A stretch of DNA of 64,000 bases from Methylosarcina fibrata AML-C10 (GTDB lineage Bacteria > Pseudomonadota > Gammaproteobacteria > Methylococcales > Methylomonadaceae): the NCBI RefSeq assembly GCF_000372865.1, contig NZ_KB889965.1:331902-395901 (forward strand), in the 5' to 3' direction. A program made the translations under genes and the position numbers. The first letter of the stretch is position 1. Each line of letters opens with the position of its first letter. The notes under the pieces are model-generated. The model worked only from the letters and a program-made list of their open reading frames with translations. It did not search any database and had not been told where the DNA came from. Below are positions 19,648-28,979 of this stretch, piece after piece.

Positions 19648-20174
19648 CGTATTTCCGCTTTGCAGGAACCGGGACTGTGCAAATCGGGTGTAGGGCATAA
19701 AATCGCTCTGCACCCGAAAGAAAGTCAGCCGGTTGATTCGAGCAATCCTTTCCAATGATGTCCCTCACGACGGCCGGCCTGGCTCCGCCGAAATGAGGGG
19801 TCTCGCATTCGTTATCCGTTGAGCGCGGTTGAAAAAAGATCGACCGCGTTTCCTCAGTTTTTAATCTTTTTTCTTCGAAAGTCGCCGGAGGCTTCGAGTT
19901 CCATCGGCATTTTTGCTTTGAAACATGACCGGTCCTCATGTCGTTAAAAGGGATCAAGCGAAACTTCCCGGCACGAATTCAAGACACCATTTTGCACCGA
20001 AAAACACGAGGATGGCTGCCTTTAATGTTGAAAACGGTATTTCAACTGTAGTATCGTTAATAGAACGTTCGGACGTCCGAAGTTAAAAACAGACCGGAAT
20101 GGACGATTGTTCAACTAAGCGACGAATGCCTTCATCTTCCACCCACTTCTTTGACGCCGCGCATCCTCCGGAAT
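19648..20174. other. Intergenic region between hppA and nasT
   Basis: No credible gene. A long hairpin (19685-19716, arms about 12 bp with wobble pairs) follows hppA without a T-run. A perfect 14-bp palindrome, TTCGGACGTCCGAA, lies at 20068-20081, about 95 bases before the nasT ATG, and could be an operator. Reading frames in the middle are short and have no ribosome sites. Confidence 0.45.
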
Positions 20175-20744
20175 ATGCTGAACGTATTGTTAGTTGAGAG
20201 CGGTGTTGACGACACAATTCTCGAAAACGCCCTTTGCCGCGACGGCGCCCATATTCTGAAAACCCAGTATGGGCCTTTCTTTTTGACCCTGGTAAAAGAA
20301 ACCCGCCCGGACGTGGTGGTGATTCATCTTGAGACGCCTTCGGCAAACCTTCTGGCGGATCTTTATCGACTGAATCAGCAATTTCCGTTGCCGGTAGTCC
20401 TATTTACCGGCGACGGCTCCAGCGAAACCATCGACAAAATCATCAAAGCCGAAGTCAGCGCTTTGATCCTGAACGGCGTGGACAACCGGCGCATCGGCGG
20501 CATCCTTCAAGTGGCGATGGCCCGGTTCAGGCATCAACAGGAGCTCAAGCGCGCCCTGGAAGAAGCAAGAACGCAGTTGGAGGCCAGGAAACAAATCGAT
20601 CGCGCCAAAGCCATCCTGATCAAAACTCGGAATTTTACCGAGAACGAAGCCTACCATACGCTGAGAAAGCTGGCGATGGACAGAAACACCACATTATGCG
20701 AAATCGCAAGAAACGTCATCGCCATGGCGGAACTGCTGAAATAA
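20175..20744 (+). CDS. nasT: ANTAR-domain antitermination regulator, NasT type
   Basis: A protein of 189 residues from this ATG (a TTG eight codons upstream is possible; neither has a good ribosome site). The first 120 residues form a response-regulator-like receiver. The usual phosphoacceptor Asp is replaced by His in VVVIHLETP, so phosphorylation is unlikely. A coiled-coil linker (RHQQELKRALEEARTQLEAR) leads to an ANTAR RNA-binding domain (RAKAILIKTRNFTENEAYHT, then AMDRNTTLCEIARNVI). NasT-type proteins bind paired hexaloop hairpins in leader RNA and stop terminators from forming, switching on nitrate assimilation. A fitting leader lies about 1.4 kb downstream before the nrt genes. The usual partner NasS is not present in this window. 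Confidence 0.9.
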   Translation: MLNVLLVESGVDDTILENALCRDGAHILKTQYGPFFLTLVKETRPDVVVIHLETPSANLLADLYRLNQQFPLPVVLFTGDGSSETIDKIIKAEVSALILNGVDNRRIGGILQVAMARFRHQQELKRALEEARTQLEARKQIDRAKAILIKTRNFTENEAYHTLRKLAMDRNTTLCEIARNVIAMAELLK

Positions 20745-20772
20745 CAGAAACCCTAAGCTCTTTCATAATGAT

Positions 20773-21696
20773 ATGAAAACATTCATCAAAGCGATAGAAA
20801 TATGGATTCCCGACCGGGAACGGACTCAGTTGGAGCTGGGTTCAGGCTTATACGGCACGTTGACCGATTTTAAAACCGCCAGCGAGTGGCAGCATTTTGC
20901 CTACGGTGAAGGCCTGCCCGGCAAAGCCTGGGCGGAAGGTCATCCGATCGTATTGACGAAATTCGAGCATTCCTGCTTCAGGCGGACAGAGGTTGCTCAT
21001 CAGTCCGGCCTGACCTGCGGCATCGCGCTGCCGATTTTTTCCGGCGATTTTTTAATGGCGGTCGTCGTCTTTTTATGCGGCGACGATGACGAACAAATCG
21101 GCGCGATCGAAGTCTGGCGCAACGATCCGGCCGCCGGCGATTTACTCCGGGTCATGGACGGTTATTACGGCAAGCTCGAACAATTCGAAAAAGTATCCCG
21201 GCAATTGCAAATGCCGAAGGGTCAGGGGCTGGCGGGGATGGCCTGGGAGACGGGCATGCCGGTCTTGAGGGAGAACTTTAACCGAATCGCCGAGTTCGAT
21301 CAGGAGGCTGATGCTCAACAAACCGGCATCACCACCGGTCTCGGCATTCCGGCCGCTCACAGCCACGATCAAATTTACGTCATGACCTTTCTGTCGGCGA
21401 AAGCCACTCCGATCGCCAAAAGGGTTCAGATCTGGATTCCGGACGATGAAAACGATCGGCTGGTCTGCCGGCAGGGTTACAGTAAAGAGAGTAATAATCT
21501 GGCGGAAATATTCGAAACCCTCACGGTTAAAAAAGGCGTGGGCGCTCTGGGCCGGGTCTGGCTGACCGGCATGCCGCTGATCACCGGAAATCTGGACATT
21601 CAATACAATCCGGAACTGGACAGCCTGAGCAGCATGCTGGCCATTCCGGTGATTGAACGGGGAAAGTTGAAAGCGATAGCGACCTTCTTATTCTAA
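20773..21696 (+). CDS. Protein of three tandem GAF-like repeats, partner candidate of NasT
   Basis: A 307-residue soluble protein. Three similar blocks of about 100 residues can be read: IEIWIPDRE with GEGLPGKAWAEGHPIV (1-105), IEVWRNDP with GQGLAGMAWETGMPVL (110-210), and VQIWIPDDE with GVGALGRVWLTGMPLI (215-307). Each ends with a GxxxPxxxxxxxxVxxFL-like strand, as in GAF small-molecule-binding domains. No enzyme or DNA-binding domain is attached. It begins 28 bases after nasT and ends before the nrt control region, so it is probably co-transcribed with nasT and could sense the nitrogen signal. That function is inference; the repeat pattern is seen directly. Confidence 0.85.
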   Translation: MKTFIKAIEIWIPDRERTQLELGSGLYGTLTDFKTASEWQHFAYGEGLPGKAWAEGHPIVLTKFEHSCFRRTEVAHQSGLTCGIALPIFSGDFLMAVVVFLCGDDDEQIGAIEVWRNDPAAGDLLRVMDGYYGKLEQFEKVSRQLQMPKGQGLAGMAWETGMPVLRENFNRIAEFDQEADAQQTGITTGLGIPAAHSHDQIYVMTFLSAKATPIAKRVQIWIPDDENDRLVCRQGYSKESNNLAEIFETLTVKKGVGALGRVWLTGMPLITGNLDIQYNPELDSLSSMLAIPVIERGKLKAIATFLF

Positions 21697-22157
21697 AGAG
21701 CATTTTCATCCGCGGTACGAAGACGAATGGATTCGTCTTTGATACTCGCCTCGGCGGCCGATGATCCCGCCTGTGCCGCCGGCGGCACAGGCGAATCGAA
21801 AGCGTTTGAGCGCAAACCCAAAAAACGTCAGCCGCCCGCGCCCGGTGAAGCCTGCGGTCGCGTGCACCGGGCCGAAGACGGACAAACGCTTGTTAATCCA
21901 GCGATTTTATCCAAAACACGGTCTCTCGATTCGACAAAGAGCCTGCCTCTCCCCATTGTTTCCTCCGATGCTGCCTTTCGCCTGCTTCAGCCGGGCTGAT
22001 TTGGTGCGATTGCACTGCCGTCATGCACATAAGTTGCGCAAGCTCTTCGGCTTCGAGAATTCCGAAAAAACGGCAAATTCAGCGAATGATCCCGGTTTCG
22101 AATCATAAGCATATGAAAATTCAAGTAAATAAATAGATAAAAGGAGAGTATTCAATT
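21697..22157. other. Intergenic region with two strong palindromes
   Basis: After the GAF gene a 9-bp hairpin with a GG loop (21720-21739) and a perfect 26-bp palindrome centred between 21780 and 21781 (21768-21793, core GTGCCGCCGGCGGCAC) follow each other. Neither has a clear T-run, though the first is followed by TTT. Two overlapping frames of 90 and 115 codons across 21727-22108 run through the palindromes, lack ribosome sites and are probably not genes. Confidence 0.45.
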
Positions 22158-22175
22158 TTGGCATAAGTCCTGCTT
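22158..22175 (+). promoter_or_regulatory. Sigma-54 (RpoN) promoter of the nrt operon
   Basis: TTGGCATAAGTCCTGCTT has the GG and GC dinucleotides with exactly ten bases between them and matches TTGGCA-N6-TGCT closely. The predicted start of transcription is about base 22184, just before the ANTAR hairpins. RpoN control fits nitrogen-regulated nitrate uptake and would need an activator such as NtrC; I did not identify its binding site. Confidence 0.8.
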
Positions 22176-22183
22176 ATAGTTAC

Positions 22184-22308
22184 GGTAAAGGCTCTAACGA
22201 AGGAGCCGAACATCAAGCTCACCGTTGAGCACATCTGACAAAGGCGTCAACTATCCCGTGCGTGTCTTGGACGGCAACGACACAACCGGGTGGAAGACGT
22301 TTTTTTTT
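22184..22308 (+). promoter_or_regulatory. ANTAR (NasT) responsive antitermination leader
   Basis: The leader RNA contains hairpin 1, GGCTCT-[AACGAA]-GGAGCC (22190-22207), and hairpin 2, GCTC-[ACCGTT]-GAGC (22217-22230). Both loops are six bases with A at position 1 and G at position 4, the hallmark of ANTAR targets. A third stem, TGAC-[AAAGGC]-GTCA (22236-22249), also has A1 and G4. A terminator follows directly. Together with nasT upstream this predicts that NasT binding lets RNA polymerase pass into the uptake genes. Confidence 0.82.
22255..22308 (+). terminator. Conditional terminator in the nrt leader
   Basis: Arms CCCG and CGGG with inner arms GTGTC (22262-22266) and GACAC (22279-22283) can form an interrupted stem. 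An alternative stem pairs GTCTT with AAGAC and is followed by G and nine T (22300-22308). It sits between the ANTAR hairpins and the first nrt gene, 32 bases before the ATG. Confidence 0.72.
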
Positions 22309-22339
22309 GCCCTAAATTCGTAAACAGGACAATCGACTT

Positions 22340-23737
22340 ATGAAATCATCTGGAAAACTTAACCTGCCCAAACTGGCTGGAGCCTTATCCACCGTAGCGG
22401 CCGTTGCTCCGTTCGTTTTTGCTACGTCCCTCGGCGCGGCCGAACTGGAAAAGGACAGCCTGAGATTCGGGTTTATCAAACTGACCGACATGGCGCCGTT
22501 GGCGGTGGCTTTCGAAAAGGGATACTTCGAAGACGAAGGGCTTTCGGTGCAGTTGGAAGCGCAGGCCAACTGGAAGATTTTACTGGATCGGGTCATCAAC
22601 GGGGAACTCGACGGTGCTCATATGTTGGCCGGTCAACCCTTGGGATCGACCATTGGTTTCGGCACCAAGGCCGACGTTATCACGGCTTTCAGCATGGATT
22701 TGAACGGCAATGCGATAACGGTATCGAATGAAATCTGGAAGCAGATGAAACCGGGCATTCCGATGAAAGACGGCAAACCGGTGCATCCGATCAAGGCGGA
22801 CGCCTTGAAGCCGGTGGTTGAAAAATTCAAAAGCGAAGGCAAGCCGTTCAACATGGCCATGGTTTTTCCGGTATCGACCCACAATTATGAATTGCGTTAC
22901 TGGCTGGCCGCCGGCGGCATCAAACCCGGCTTTTATTCTCCTCCTCAGGACACTTCCGGCCAGATCGATGCCGACGCTCTGTTGTCGGTAACGCCTCCGC
23001 CGCAAATGCCGGCTACTTTGGACGCCGGCACCATCAGCGGCTACTGCGTCGGGGAACCCTGGAATCAGCAAGCCGTATTTAAAGGGATCGGCGTGCCGGT
23101 GATCAGCGATTACGAAATCTGGAAAAACAATCCGGAAAAAGTATTCGGTGTCAGTAAAGAGTGGGCGGATAAAAATCCCAATACGCATCTGGCTGTCGTC
23201 AAGGCGCTGATCCGGGCAGCGATGTGGCTCGATGCCGAAGATAATAAAAATCGCAAGGAGGCCGTCGAGATGCTGTCGCAGAAACAGTACGTCGGGGCCG
23301 ATTACGACGTGATCGCCAACAGCATGACCGGGACCTTCGAATATGAAAAAGGCGACAAACGGGCATTACCCGATTTCAATGTTTTTTTCCGTTACAACGC
23401 GACCTATCCCTATTACAGCGATGCCGTCTGGTATCTGACGCAAATGCGCCGCTGGGGGCAAATCAACGAAGAAAAACCCGATTCCTGGTACATGGAAACG
23501 GCCAAGAAAGTCTACCGTCCCGACATTTACAGGGCCGCTGCGAAAGCGTTGATCGCGGAAGGCAAAGCCAAAGCCGGCGATTTTCCTCCGGAGAACGAAA
23601 GCGGCTTCAAAGCGCCGTCGGCCGATTTCATCGACGGCGTCGTGTTTGACGCCACCAAACCCAACGACTATTTGACCAAATTCGCCATCGGCCTGAAAGG
23701 CAAGCAAAAAGTCGTAGGCGGCAAGATCGTCGAATAA
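22340..23737 (+). CDS. nrtA: NrtA/CmpA-type nitrate ABC transporter substrate-binding protein
   Basis: A 465-residue periplasmic protein with a Sec signal peptide (cleavage near LGAA-ELEK, residue 34). The mature part is a NrtA/CmpA family binding protein: [21 protein letters not shown] at its start, the [17 protein letters not shown] and [13 protein letters not shown] segments around the ligand pocket, and a C-terminal extension. The family binds nitrate and nitrite, or bicarbonate in the CmpA branch. Nitrate is favoured because nasT, an ANTAR leader and an RpoN promoter precede the gene. The exported form argues against it being the cytoplasmic sensor NasS. It is the first gene of a four-gene operon. 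Confidence 0.92.
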   Translation: MKSSGKLNLPKLAGALSTVAAVAPFVFATSLGAAELEKDSLRFGFIKLTDMAPLAVAFEKGYFEDEGLSVQLEAQANWKILLDRVINGELDGAHMLAGQPLGSTIGFGTKADVITAFSMDLNGNAITVSNEIWKQMKPGIPMKDGKPVHPIKADALKPVVEKFKSEGKPFNMAMVFPVSTHNYELRYWLAAGGIKPGFYSPPQDTSGQIDADALLSVTPPPQMPATLDAGTISGYCVGEPWNQQAVFKGIGVPVISDYEIWKNNPEKVFGVSKEWADKNPNTHLAVVKALIRAAMWLDAEDNKNRKEAVEMLSQKQYVGADYDVIANSMTGTFEYEKGDKRALPDFNVFFRYNATYPYYSDAVWYLTQMRRWGQINEEKPDSWYMETAKKVYRPDIYRAAAKALIAEGKAKAGDFPPENESGFKAPSADFIDGVVFDATKPNDYLTKFAIGLKGKQKVVGGKIVE

Positions 23738-23870
23738 CATTTTGAAGACGCTGTATGGAATCCGCCACTGATGAAAGTAAGGGACGACACTGGAGCGCAG
23801 GGACGTGCTCATTTTTTTACCGGATCGCCTAAGAGAGCGTTGATTTCAGCAAAATGGAAAGAGGCATATC

Positions 23871-24887
23871 ATGAGCAATAGACTGATCAAGTTTTTTAAT
23901 ATCACCGGCCTGACCTGGTTCGTTCCTTTCGTGAAAATCGCAGCCGGAGACAACCCCGTCCAGCAACTGAGGCAGTTGTTTTTAATGATGGGCGTTCCTC
24001 TGATCGCTTTCGCCTTTTTCCTGGGCATATGGAGTTTTTCGGCCGCCAAGGTCAATACCAGTCTGGGAGCCATTCCAGGGCCGGGCGCTGTCTGGGAAGA
24101 AGCGAGGGGGTTGCTGGAAGAGCATTTCGCCGAACGGGAGAAAGAAAAGGCGTTTTATCAGCGTCAGCAGGAACGCAACGAACAAAAGCTGATCGAAGAC
24201 CCCAATGCCCAAATCAAGAACCGTCCGTACAACGGCAAAGACACGTATCTGGATAAAATCGGAACCAGTCTCTACACCGTGTTTACCGGCTTCTTGATCG
24301 CCACCTTGGTGGCGGTGCCGGTAGGCCTTTTGTGCGGCATGAGTCCGATCGTCAACACCGCCATCAATCCCTTGATTCAGATTTTCAAACCGGTGTCGCC
24401 TCTGGCGTGGCTTCCGATCGTCACGCTGGTGGTCAGCGCCGTATACGTCAGCACCGACGATTCCTGGTTCGAAAAGTCGTTTCTGACTTCGGCGATCACG
24501 GTGACCTTGTGTTCGCTCTGGCCCACCCTGATCAACACCGCCGTCGGGGTATCGTCCATCGACAAGGACCTGGTCAACGTCGGCAAGGTGCTGCGTCTGA
24601 GTTGGGGCACCCAGATCAGGAAAATCATCATTCCCTCGTCGCTGCCTTTTATCTTTACCGGCATGAGACTGTCTTTAGGCGTGGGCTGGATGGTTTTGAT
24701 CGCGGCGGAAATGCTGGCGCAGAATCCGGGCCTGGGCAAGTTCGTCTGGGACGAGTTTCAGAACGGCAGTTCCAACTCTCTGGGAAGAATCATGGTGGCG
24801 GTTTTTACCATCGGCATCATCGGCTTCATTCTCGACCGAATCATGCTGTCTCTGCAAAAAGTCTTCTCGTTCGATCGGGTAAGCTAA
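23871..24887 (+). CDS. nrtB: Nitrate ABC transporter permease (NrtB type)
   Basis: A 338-residue inner-membrane permease. The BPD_transp_1 fold occupies about residues 130-335, with the EAA loop recognised as KDLVNVGKVLRLSWGTQIRK, followed by IIIPSSLPFIFTGMRLSLG. The N-terminus is longer than in typical NrtB: a first membrane helix (about 36-56) is followed by a highly charged segment (residues 80-125, AEREKEKAFYQRQQERNEQK) predicted as coiled coil. This insertion could mediate assembly. GAAAGAGG lies before the ATG. A gap of about 130 bases separates it from the binding-protein gene, and the ATPase gene follows after 12 bases. Confidence 0.93.
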   Translation: MSNRLIKFFNITGLTWFVPFVKIAAGDNPVQQLRQLFLMMGVPLIAFAFFLGIWSFSAAKVNTSLGAIPGPGAVWEEARGLLEEHFAEREKEKAFYQRQQERNEQKLIEDPNAQIKNRPYNGKDTYLDKIGTSLYTVFTGFLIATLVAVPVGLLCGMSPIVNTAINPLIQIFKPVSPLAWLPIVTLVVSAVYVSTDDSWFEKSFLTSAITVTLCSLWPTLINTAVGVSSIDKDLVNVGKVLRLSWGTQIRKIIIPSSLPFIFTGMRLSLGVGWMVLIAAEMLAQNPGLGKFVWDEFQNGSSNSLGRIMVAVFTIGIIGFILDRIMLSLQKVFSFDRVS

Positions 24888-24899
24888 AGGAGACGCATC

Positions 24900-26705
24900 A
24901 TGGCATCAGCAAATCTCAAGTCGAAAAGCCTTCATCTGGTCGATTTTTCCGGCGGAAAAGCCGTTGCGTTCAACGACAAGGCGGGCGGAATCGAGCCGGT
25001 CGGGAAAGAACCCGTGCTGGCTGCCGCCAAACCTCTGCTGGAATTAAAGAACGTATGCAAATTCTACGGCGACGGCCAGCAAAAAACGAGTGTCCTGAAC
25101 AACATCAATCTGGAGATCAGGGAAGGCGAGTTTATCGCCATCGTCGGCTTTTCCGGCAGCGGTAAAACCACTCTGATCTCGGCGATTGCCGGACTCATCT
25201 TCCCCGACAGCGGCGACGTCCTGAAGCAGGGCAAGCCGATTACGGCTCCCGGACCCGATCGGGGCGTGGTGTTCCAGAACTACTCGCTCATGCCGTGGCT
25301 GACCGTTTTTGAAAACGTCGCGCTGGCGGTCGATGAACTATTCAAAGACTGGCCCGCGGAAAAACGCAAGGCCCATACCGAAAAATACGTGCGCATGGTG
25401 AATCTGGGCGCGGCGATGGACAAAAAACCCGCCGAGCTGTCGGGCGGCATGAGACAGCGGGTCAACGTGGCCCGGGCTCTGGCCGCCAGCCCCGACATCC
25501 TGTTGCTGGACGAGCCGCTCAGCGCATTGGATGCGTTGACCCGAGGCAATCTTCAGGACGAAATCCTGCAAATCTGGGAGCAGGAAAAGAAAACCGTCAT
25601 TTTGATTACCAACGACGTCGACGAAGCCATCATCATGGCCGACCGGGTAATTCCGCTCAACCCCGGACCCGACGCCATGTTGGGCCCTGCGTTTACCGTC
25701 GACCTGGCCCGGCCCAGAGACCGTACCGCATTGAATCATGAGGAGGAATTCAAGCGCTTGCGGGCCGAAATCACCCGCTATCTGATGCACGTGGGCATGG
25801 AAAAGGCGAGCCAGGAAGGGACGGATAAAATCGTTCTGCCGAACGTCCGGCCCAACACCAGCAACGACTGGCAGAACGACAGCTCGGCTTTGAAGCCGTC
25901 GCAGGACGATTTGGGCAGGCCCCGTTATCTGGAATTTTCCCAGGTATCGAAGATTTACCCGACGCCGGACGGCAACGGCACCGTCAAGGTGGTCGACGGT
26001 TTCGACATGAAGATGAAGAAAGGCGAGTTCATTTCGATCATCGGCCATTCCGGCTGCGGCAAATCCACCGTTCTGTCGATGACCGCCGGTTTAAACAGCA
26101 TTTCCGAAGGCGGGATTATTCTCGACAACCGGGAAATCGACAGCGCCGGACCCGACCGGGGCGTCGTTTTTCAGGCGCCCAGCCTGTTTCCCTGGCTGAC
26201 TGCCTTTGAAAACGTCGCTCTGGGCGTCGATAAAGTCTATCCCCATGCGACTCGGCCGGAACGGGACGATATCGTCGAATATTACCTGACGCGCGTCGGA
26301 TTGGGCGACTCTCTTTTCAAAAAGGCCGCCGACATGTCGAACGGCATGCGGCAACGCGTCGGCATTGCCCGCGCCTTCGCCTTGTCGCCCAAATTGCTGC
26401 TGCTGGACGAGCCTTTCGGCATGCTGGATTCGTTAACCCGTTGGGAATTACAGGAAGTACTGATGGAGGTCTGGGAAAGAACCCACGTCACCGCCATCAT
26501 CGTCACTCACGATGTCGACGAGGCCATTCTTCTGGCCGACCGGGTGGTGATGATGACCAATGGACCGAAGGCCAGGATCGGAAAGATACAGGCCATCGAT
26601 TTGCCGAGACCGCGCACTCGCAAAGCCTTGCTGTCGCATCCCGACTATTACCGCTATCGGGAAAGCTTGTTGACCTTTCTCTCCGAATGCGACCACACAC
26701 ACTGA
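24900..26705 (+). CDS. Fused double ATPase of the nitrate ABC transporter
   Basis: A 601-residue protein holding two ABC ATPase domains in tandem. Domain 1 (about 45-270) has Walker [10 protein letters not shown], signature LSGGMRQR and Walker [12 protein letters not shown]. Domain 2 (about 340-595) has Walker [10 protein letters not shown], a changed signature MSNGMRQR (Asn for the usual Gly) and Walker [12 protein letters not shown]. In cyanobacteria NrtC and NrtD are separate, and NrtC bears an NrtA-like sensor domain; here the two ATPases are fused and that sensor domain is absent. It follows the permease by 12 bases. Substrate specificity is inferred from context. Confidence 0.92.
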   Translation: MASANLKSKSLHLVDFSGGKAVAFNDKAGGIEPVGKEPVLAAAKPLLELKNVCKFYGDGQQKTSVLNNINLEIREGEFIAIVGFSGSGKTTLISAIAGLIFPDSGDVLKQGKPITAPGPDRGVVFQNYSLMPWLTVFENVALAVDELFKDWPAEKRKAHTEKYVRMVNLGAAMDKKPAELSGGMRQRVNVARALAASPDILLLDEPLSALDALTRGNLQDEILQIWEQEKKTVILITNDVDEAIIMADRVIPLNPGPDAMLGPAFTVDLARPRDRTALNHEEEFKRLRAEITRYLMHVGMEKASQEGTDKIVLPNVRPNTSNDWQNDSSALKPSQDDLGRPRYLEFSQVSKIYPTPDGNGTVKVVDGFDMKMKKGEFISIIGHSGCGKSTVLSMTAGLNSISEGGIILDNREIDSAGPDRGVVFQAPSLFPWLTAFENVALGVDKVYPHATRPERDDIVEYYLTRVGLGDSLFKKAADMSNGMRQRVGIARAFALSPKLLLLDEPFGMLDSLTRWELQEVLMEVWERTHVTAIIVTHDVDEAILLADRVVMMTNGPKARIGKIQAIDLPRPRTRKALLSHPDYYRYRESLLTFLSECDHTH

Positions 26706-26738
26706 CTTTTGTCGTCATCAGATTTTAAAGAGGACTTT

Positions 26739-28010
26739 ATGCCTAAACGAGCGAACATATTTTCGAACGCGACGTCGCTTTTATCGCTGTCATTGGTTTG
26801 CAGCGGCACCGCCATGGCCGGGATTACGCAGGACATCGAGGATGCCTTCAATTTTTATCATTACGGCCATAACGGAGCGATCCAGGCCGATCTGAACTAC
26901 CGCTGGGAAAACGTCGACCAGGACCAAGGAGGCAACCCCAATCCGAAAACGGCGAACGCGAACACGGCCCGGCTGAGGTTGGGCGCGCTGTCGCCGGTGC
27001 TGTCCGGTTTCCAGGGCTACGCCGAATTCGAAGGGTTGTGGGCGATGCAGGAAGACTACAACAGCCTGCGGAACAACAATAAAGCCTATTCGGTCGTCGC
27101 CGACCCCGAGAAAACCGAGCTGAACCAGCTCTGGATCAGCTATTCGGGCATCCCCGACACCGTCGTCAAAGGCGGCCGTCAACGGATCAAGCTGGACGAC
27201 GACCGCTTCATCGGCAACGTCGGCTGGCGGCAGTTGGAGCAAACTTACGATGCGGTCCTGTTGACCCACAACAACCAGCAGATTTACGGTCTGACCGTCA
27301 ACGCCGGCTTCATCGGCAACGTCAACACGTTCACCTCGACCACCGAAAACATCGATGCGCCGATTCTGAACGTCAACTACAAAGTCGGCGATTACGGCAA
27401 TCTGGTGGCCTATGGGTACTGGCTGGATTACCGGGAAAAGGAGAATTTCGAAAAGTCGAGTCAGACCTACGGCCTTCGCTTCAACGGCGTCTCGCCCACC
27501 TTCTTCGACCATTACAGCCTGTTGTACACCGCCGAATGGGGCAACCAGCGGGACTACGGGCACGGGCCGACTAAATACGAAGCCGACCGGTTCAACTTCA
27601 TGGGCGGCGTCAAAGCGTTCAACGTCACCGTGCAGGGCGCCTGGGAGCAGCTCAACGGCTTCGGCCCGAACAAGACCTTCGACACGCCGCTCGGCACCAA
27701 CCACGCCTTTCAGGGCTGGGCCGACATCTTTCTGGTGACGCCGGCGAACGGCATTCGCGATGTGTTCGGCACCGTCAGCGTGGCTCTGCCCCGCTACGAT
27801 ACGGTCGTGACCGCGGTGTACCACGACTTCAGCGACGATACCGGGCAGCAGCAATACGGCAAGGAATGGGATTTTCAGGTGGTCAAGAAGTTCGGCAAGC
27901 ATTATTCGCTGCTCGCCAAATACGCCAATTACAATGCCGACAGCGGCCTTGCCACCGCCAACAATACCGATACCCAGAAAATCTGGTTCCAGGCCAACGT
28001 CAGTTTTTAG
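26739..28010 (+). CDS. Outer-membrane porin of the alginate-export (AlgE-like) type
   Basis: A 423-residue protein from this ATG, which has AAAGAGG six bases upstream; a start 30 bases earlier is less likely. A signal peptide (cleavage near AMA-GITQ) precedes a mature chain with alternating hydrophobic and polar residues and many aromatic girdle residues, ending in WFQANVSF with the C-terminal Phe typical of beta-barrels. Motifs ARLRLGALSPVLSGF and GGRQRIKLDDDRFIGNVGWRQ resemble the alginate_exp family. Placed 33 bases after the ATPase gene, it probably admits nitrate or a related anion. Its substrate is not shown by sequence. Confidence 0.87.
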   Translation: MPKRANIFSNATSLLSLSLVCSGTAMAGITQDIEDAFNFYHYGHNGAIQADLNYRWENVDQDQGGNPNPKTANANTARLRLGALSPVLSGFQGYAEFEGLWAMQEDYNSLRNNNKAYSVVADPEKTELNQLWISYSGIPDTVVKGGRQRIKLDDDRFIGNVGWRQLEQTYDAVLLTHNNQQIYGLTVNAGFIGNVNTFTSTTENIDAPILNVNYKVGDYGNLVAYGYWLDYREKENFEKSSQTYGLRFNGVSPTFFDHYSLLYTAEWGNQRDYGHGPTKYEADRFNFMGGVKAFNVTVQGAWEQLNGFGPNKTFDTPLGTNHAFQGWADIFLVTPANGIRDVFGTVSVALPRYDTVVTAVYHDFSDDTGQQQYGKEWDFQVVKKFGKHYSLLAKYANYNADSGLATANNTDTQKIWFQANVSF

Positions 28011-28150
28011 TTAAATGAGGTAAAAGCCAGGGCAGGTTCGCAACCGTCGGCAGCGGATGGTTATGAACCTTGTCCTTTCGGAATCGGCATCCGGGTTACG
28101 CCGGTACGTGTTAAACTAAGCGAAGTTTAACCGTAGTCCGTATTGCTCCA

Positions 28151-28966
28151 ATGCCCGAATTACCTGAAGTTGAAACCACTCGCCGCGGGGTCGCCCCCCA
28201 TATCGAAGGGAAAACGATTGAAACCGTCATTATCCGTCAGTCCAACCTGCGCTGGCCGGTTACCGAAAACCTCGAGGAAAAGATGGCGGGTCTTCGCATT
28301 CAGTCGGTCGAGCGCAGAGGCAAATATTTGCTTTTTGCTACCGCAGAAGGCACCTTGCTGCTGCATTTGGGCATGTCGGGCAGCTTGAGAATCGTTTCGG
28401 AAGAGCAATTGCCCGGAAAACACGACCACGTCGATTTTATATTTTCCGATCGGACGTATCTGCGTTTCAACGATCCCAGACGGTTCGGCTCGGTATTGTG
28501 GACTTCGGAGCCGGCGTTCGAGCATCCGCTTCTGAAGGATCTGGGGCTGGAGCCGCTGTCGGCCGATTTTAACGGCAAGGCGCTCTATACGCTGTCACGA
28601 GGCAGGACGGCCGCGGTAAAATCCTTTATCATGGACAGTCGCATCGTGGTGGGAGTAGGCAATATTTATGCGAACGAAGCCTTGTTCATGGCCGGTATTC
28701 TGCCTACCCGCCAGGCGGGGCGAATTTCCTTGCAGCGCTACGACAAGCTGGCCGAATGCATTCGAAAGGTCTTGCAGCAAGCCATCCAGCAGGGCGGCAC
28801 CACTTTAAGAAATTTCGTCAACGAATCCGGAAAACCCGGTTATTTCAGGCAGCAACTGACCGTTTACGGCCGCACGGGCTCAGCCTGCCTTCGCTGCCGT
28901 CATCCCTTGAGCGAAGTCCGGATTGCCAACCGTTCGACCGTTTATTGCAGCCGCTGTCAGCGCTGA
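28151..28966 (+). CDS. mutM: Formamidopyrimidine-DNA glycosylase (Fpg)
   Basis: A 271-residue DNA repair enzyme. After removal of Met, the catalytic Pro and Glu are in MPELPEVETTRRG. The H2TH region includes SRIVVGVGNIYANEALF, and the C-terminal zinc finger supplies CLRC and CSRC (residues about 244-268). It excises oxidised purines such as 8-oxoguanine and cleaves at the abasic site. All key residues are present. It stands alone. A hairpin (28110-28117 with 28124-28131) lies just upstream and may mark the end of the porin operon or affect initiation. Confidence 0.97.
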   Translation: MPELPEVETTRRGVAPHIEGKTIETVIIRQSNLRWPVTENLEEKMAGLRIQSVERRGKYLLFATAEGTLLLHLGMSGSLRIVSEEQLPGKHDHVDFIFSDRTYLRFNDPRRFGSVLWTSEPAFEHPLLKDLGLEPLSADFNGKALYTLSRGRTAAVKSFIMDSRIVVGVGNIYANEALFMAGILPTRQAGRISLQRYDKLAECIRKVLQQAIQQGGTTLRNFVNESGKPGYFRQQLTVYGRTGSACLRCRHPLSEVRIANRSTVYCSRCQR

Positions 28967-28979
28967 GAGGGCAGACGTT

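Noticed and set aside
21727-22108. Two overlapping frames of 90 and 115 codons
   Set aside because: Cross two strong palindromes and lack ribosome sites; low-complexity composition.
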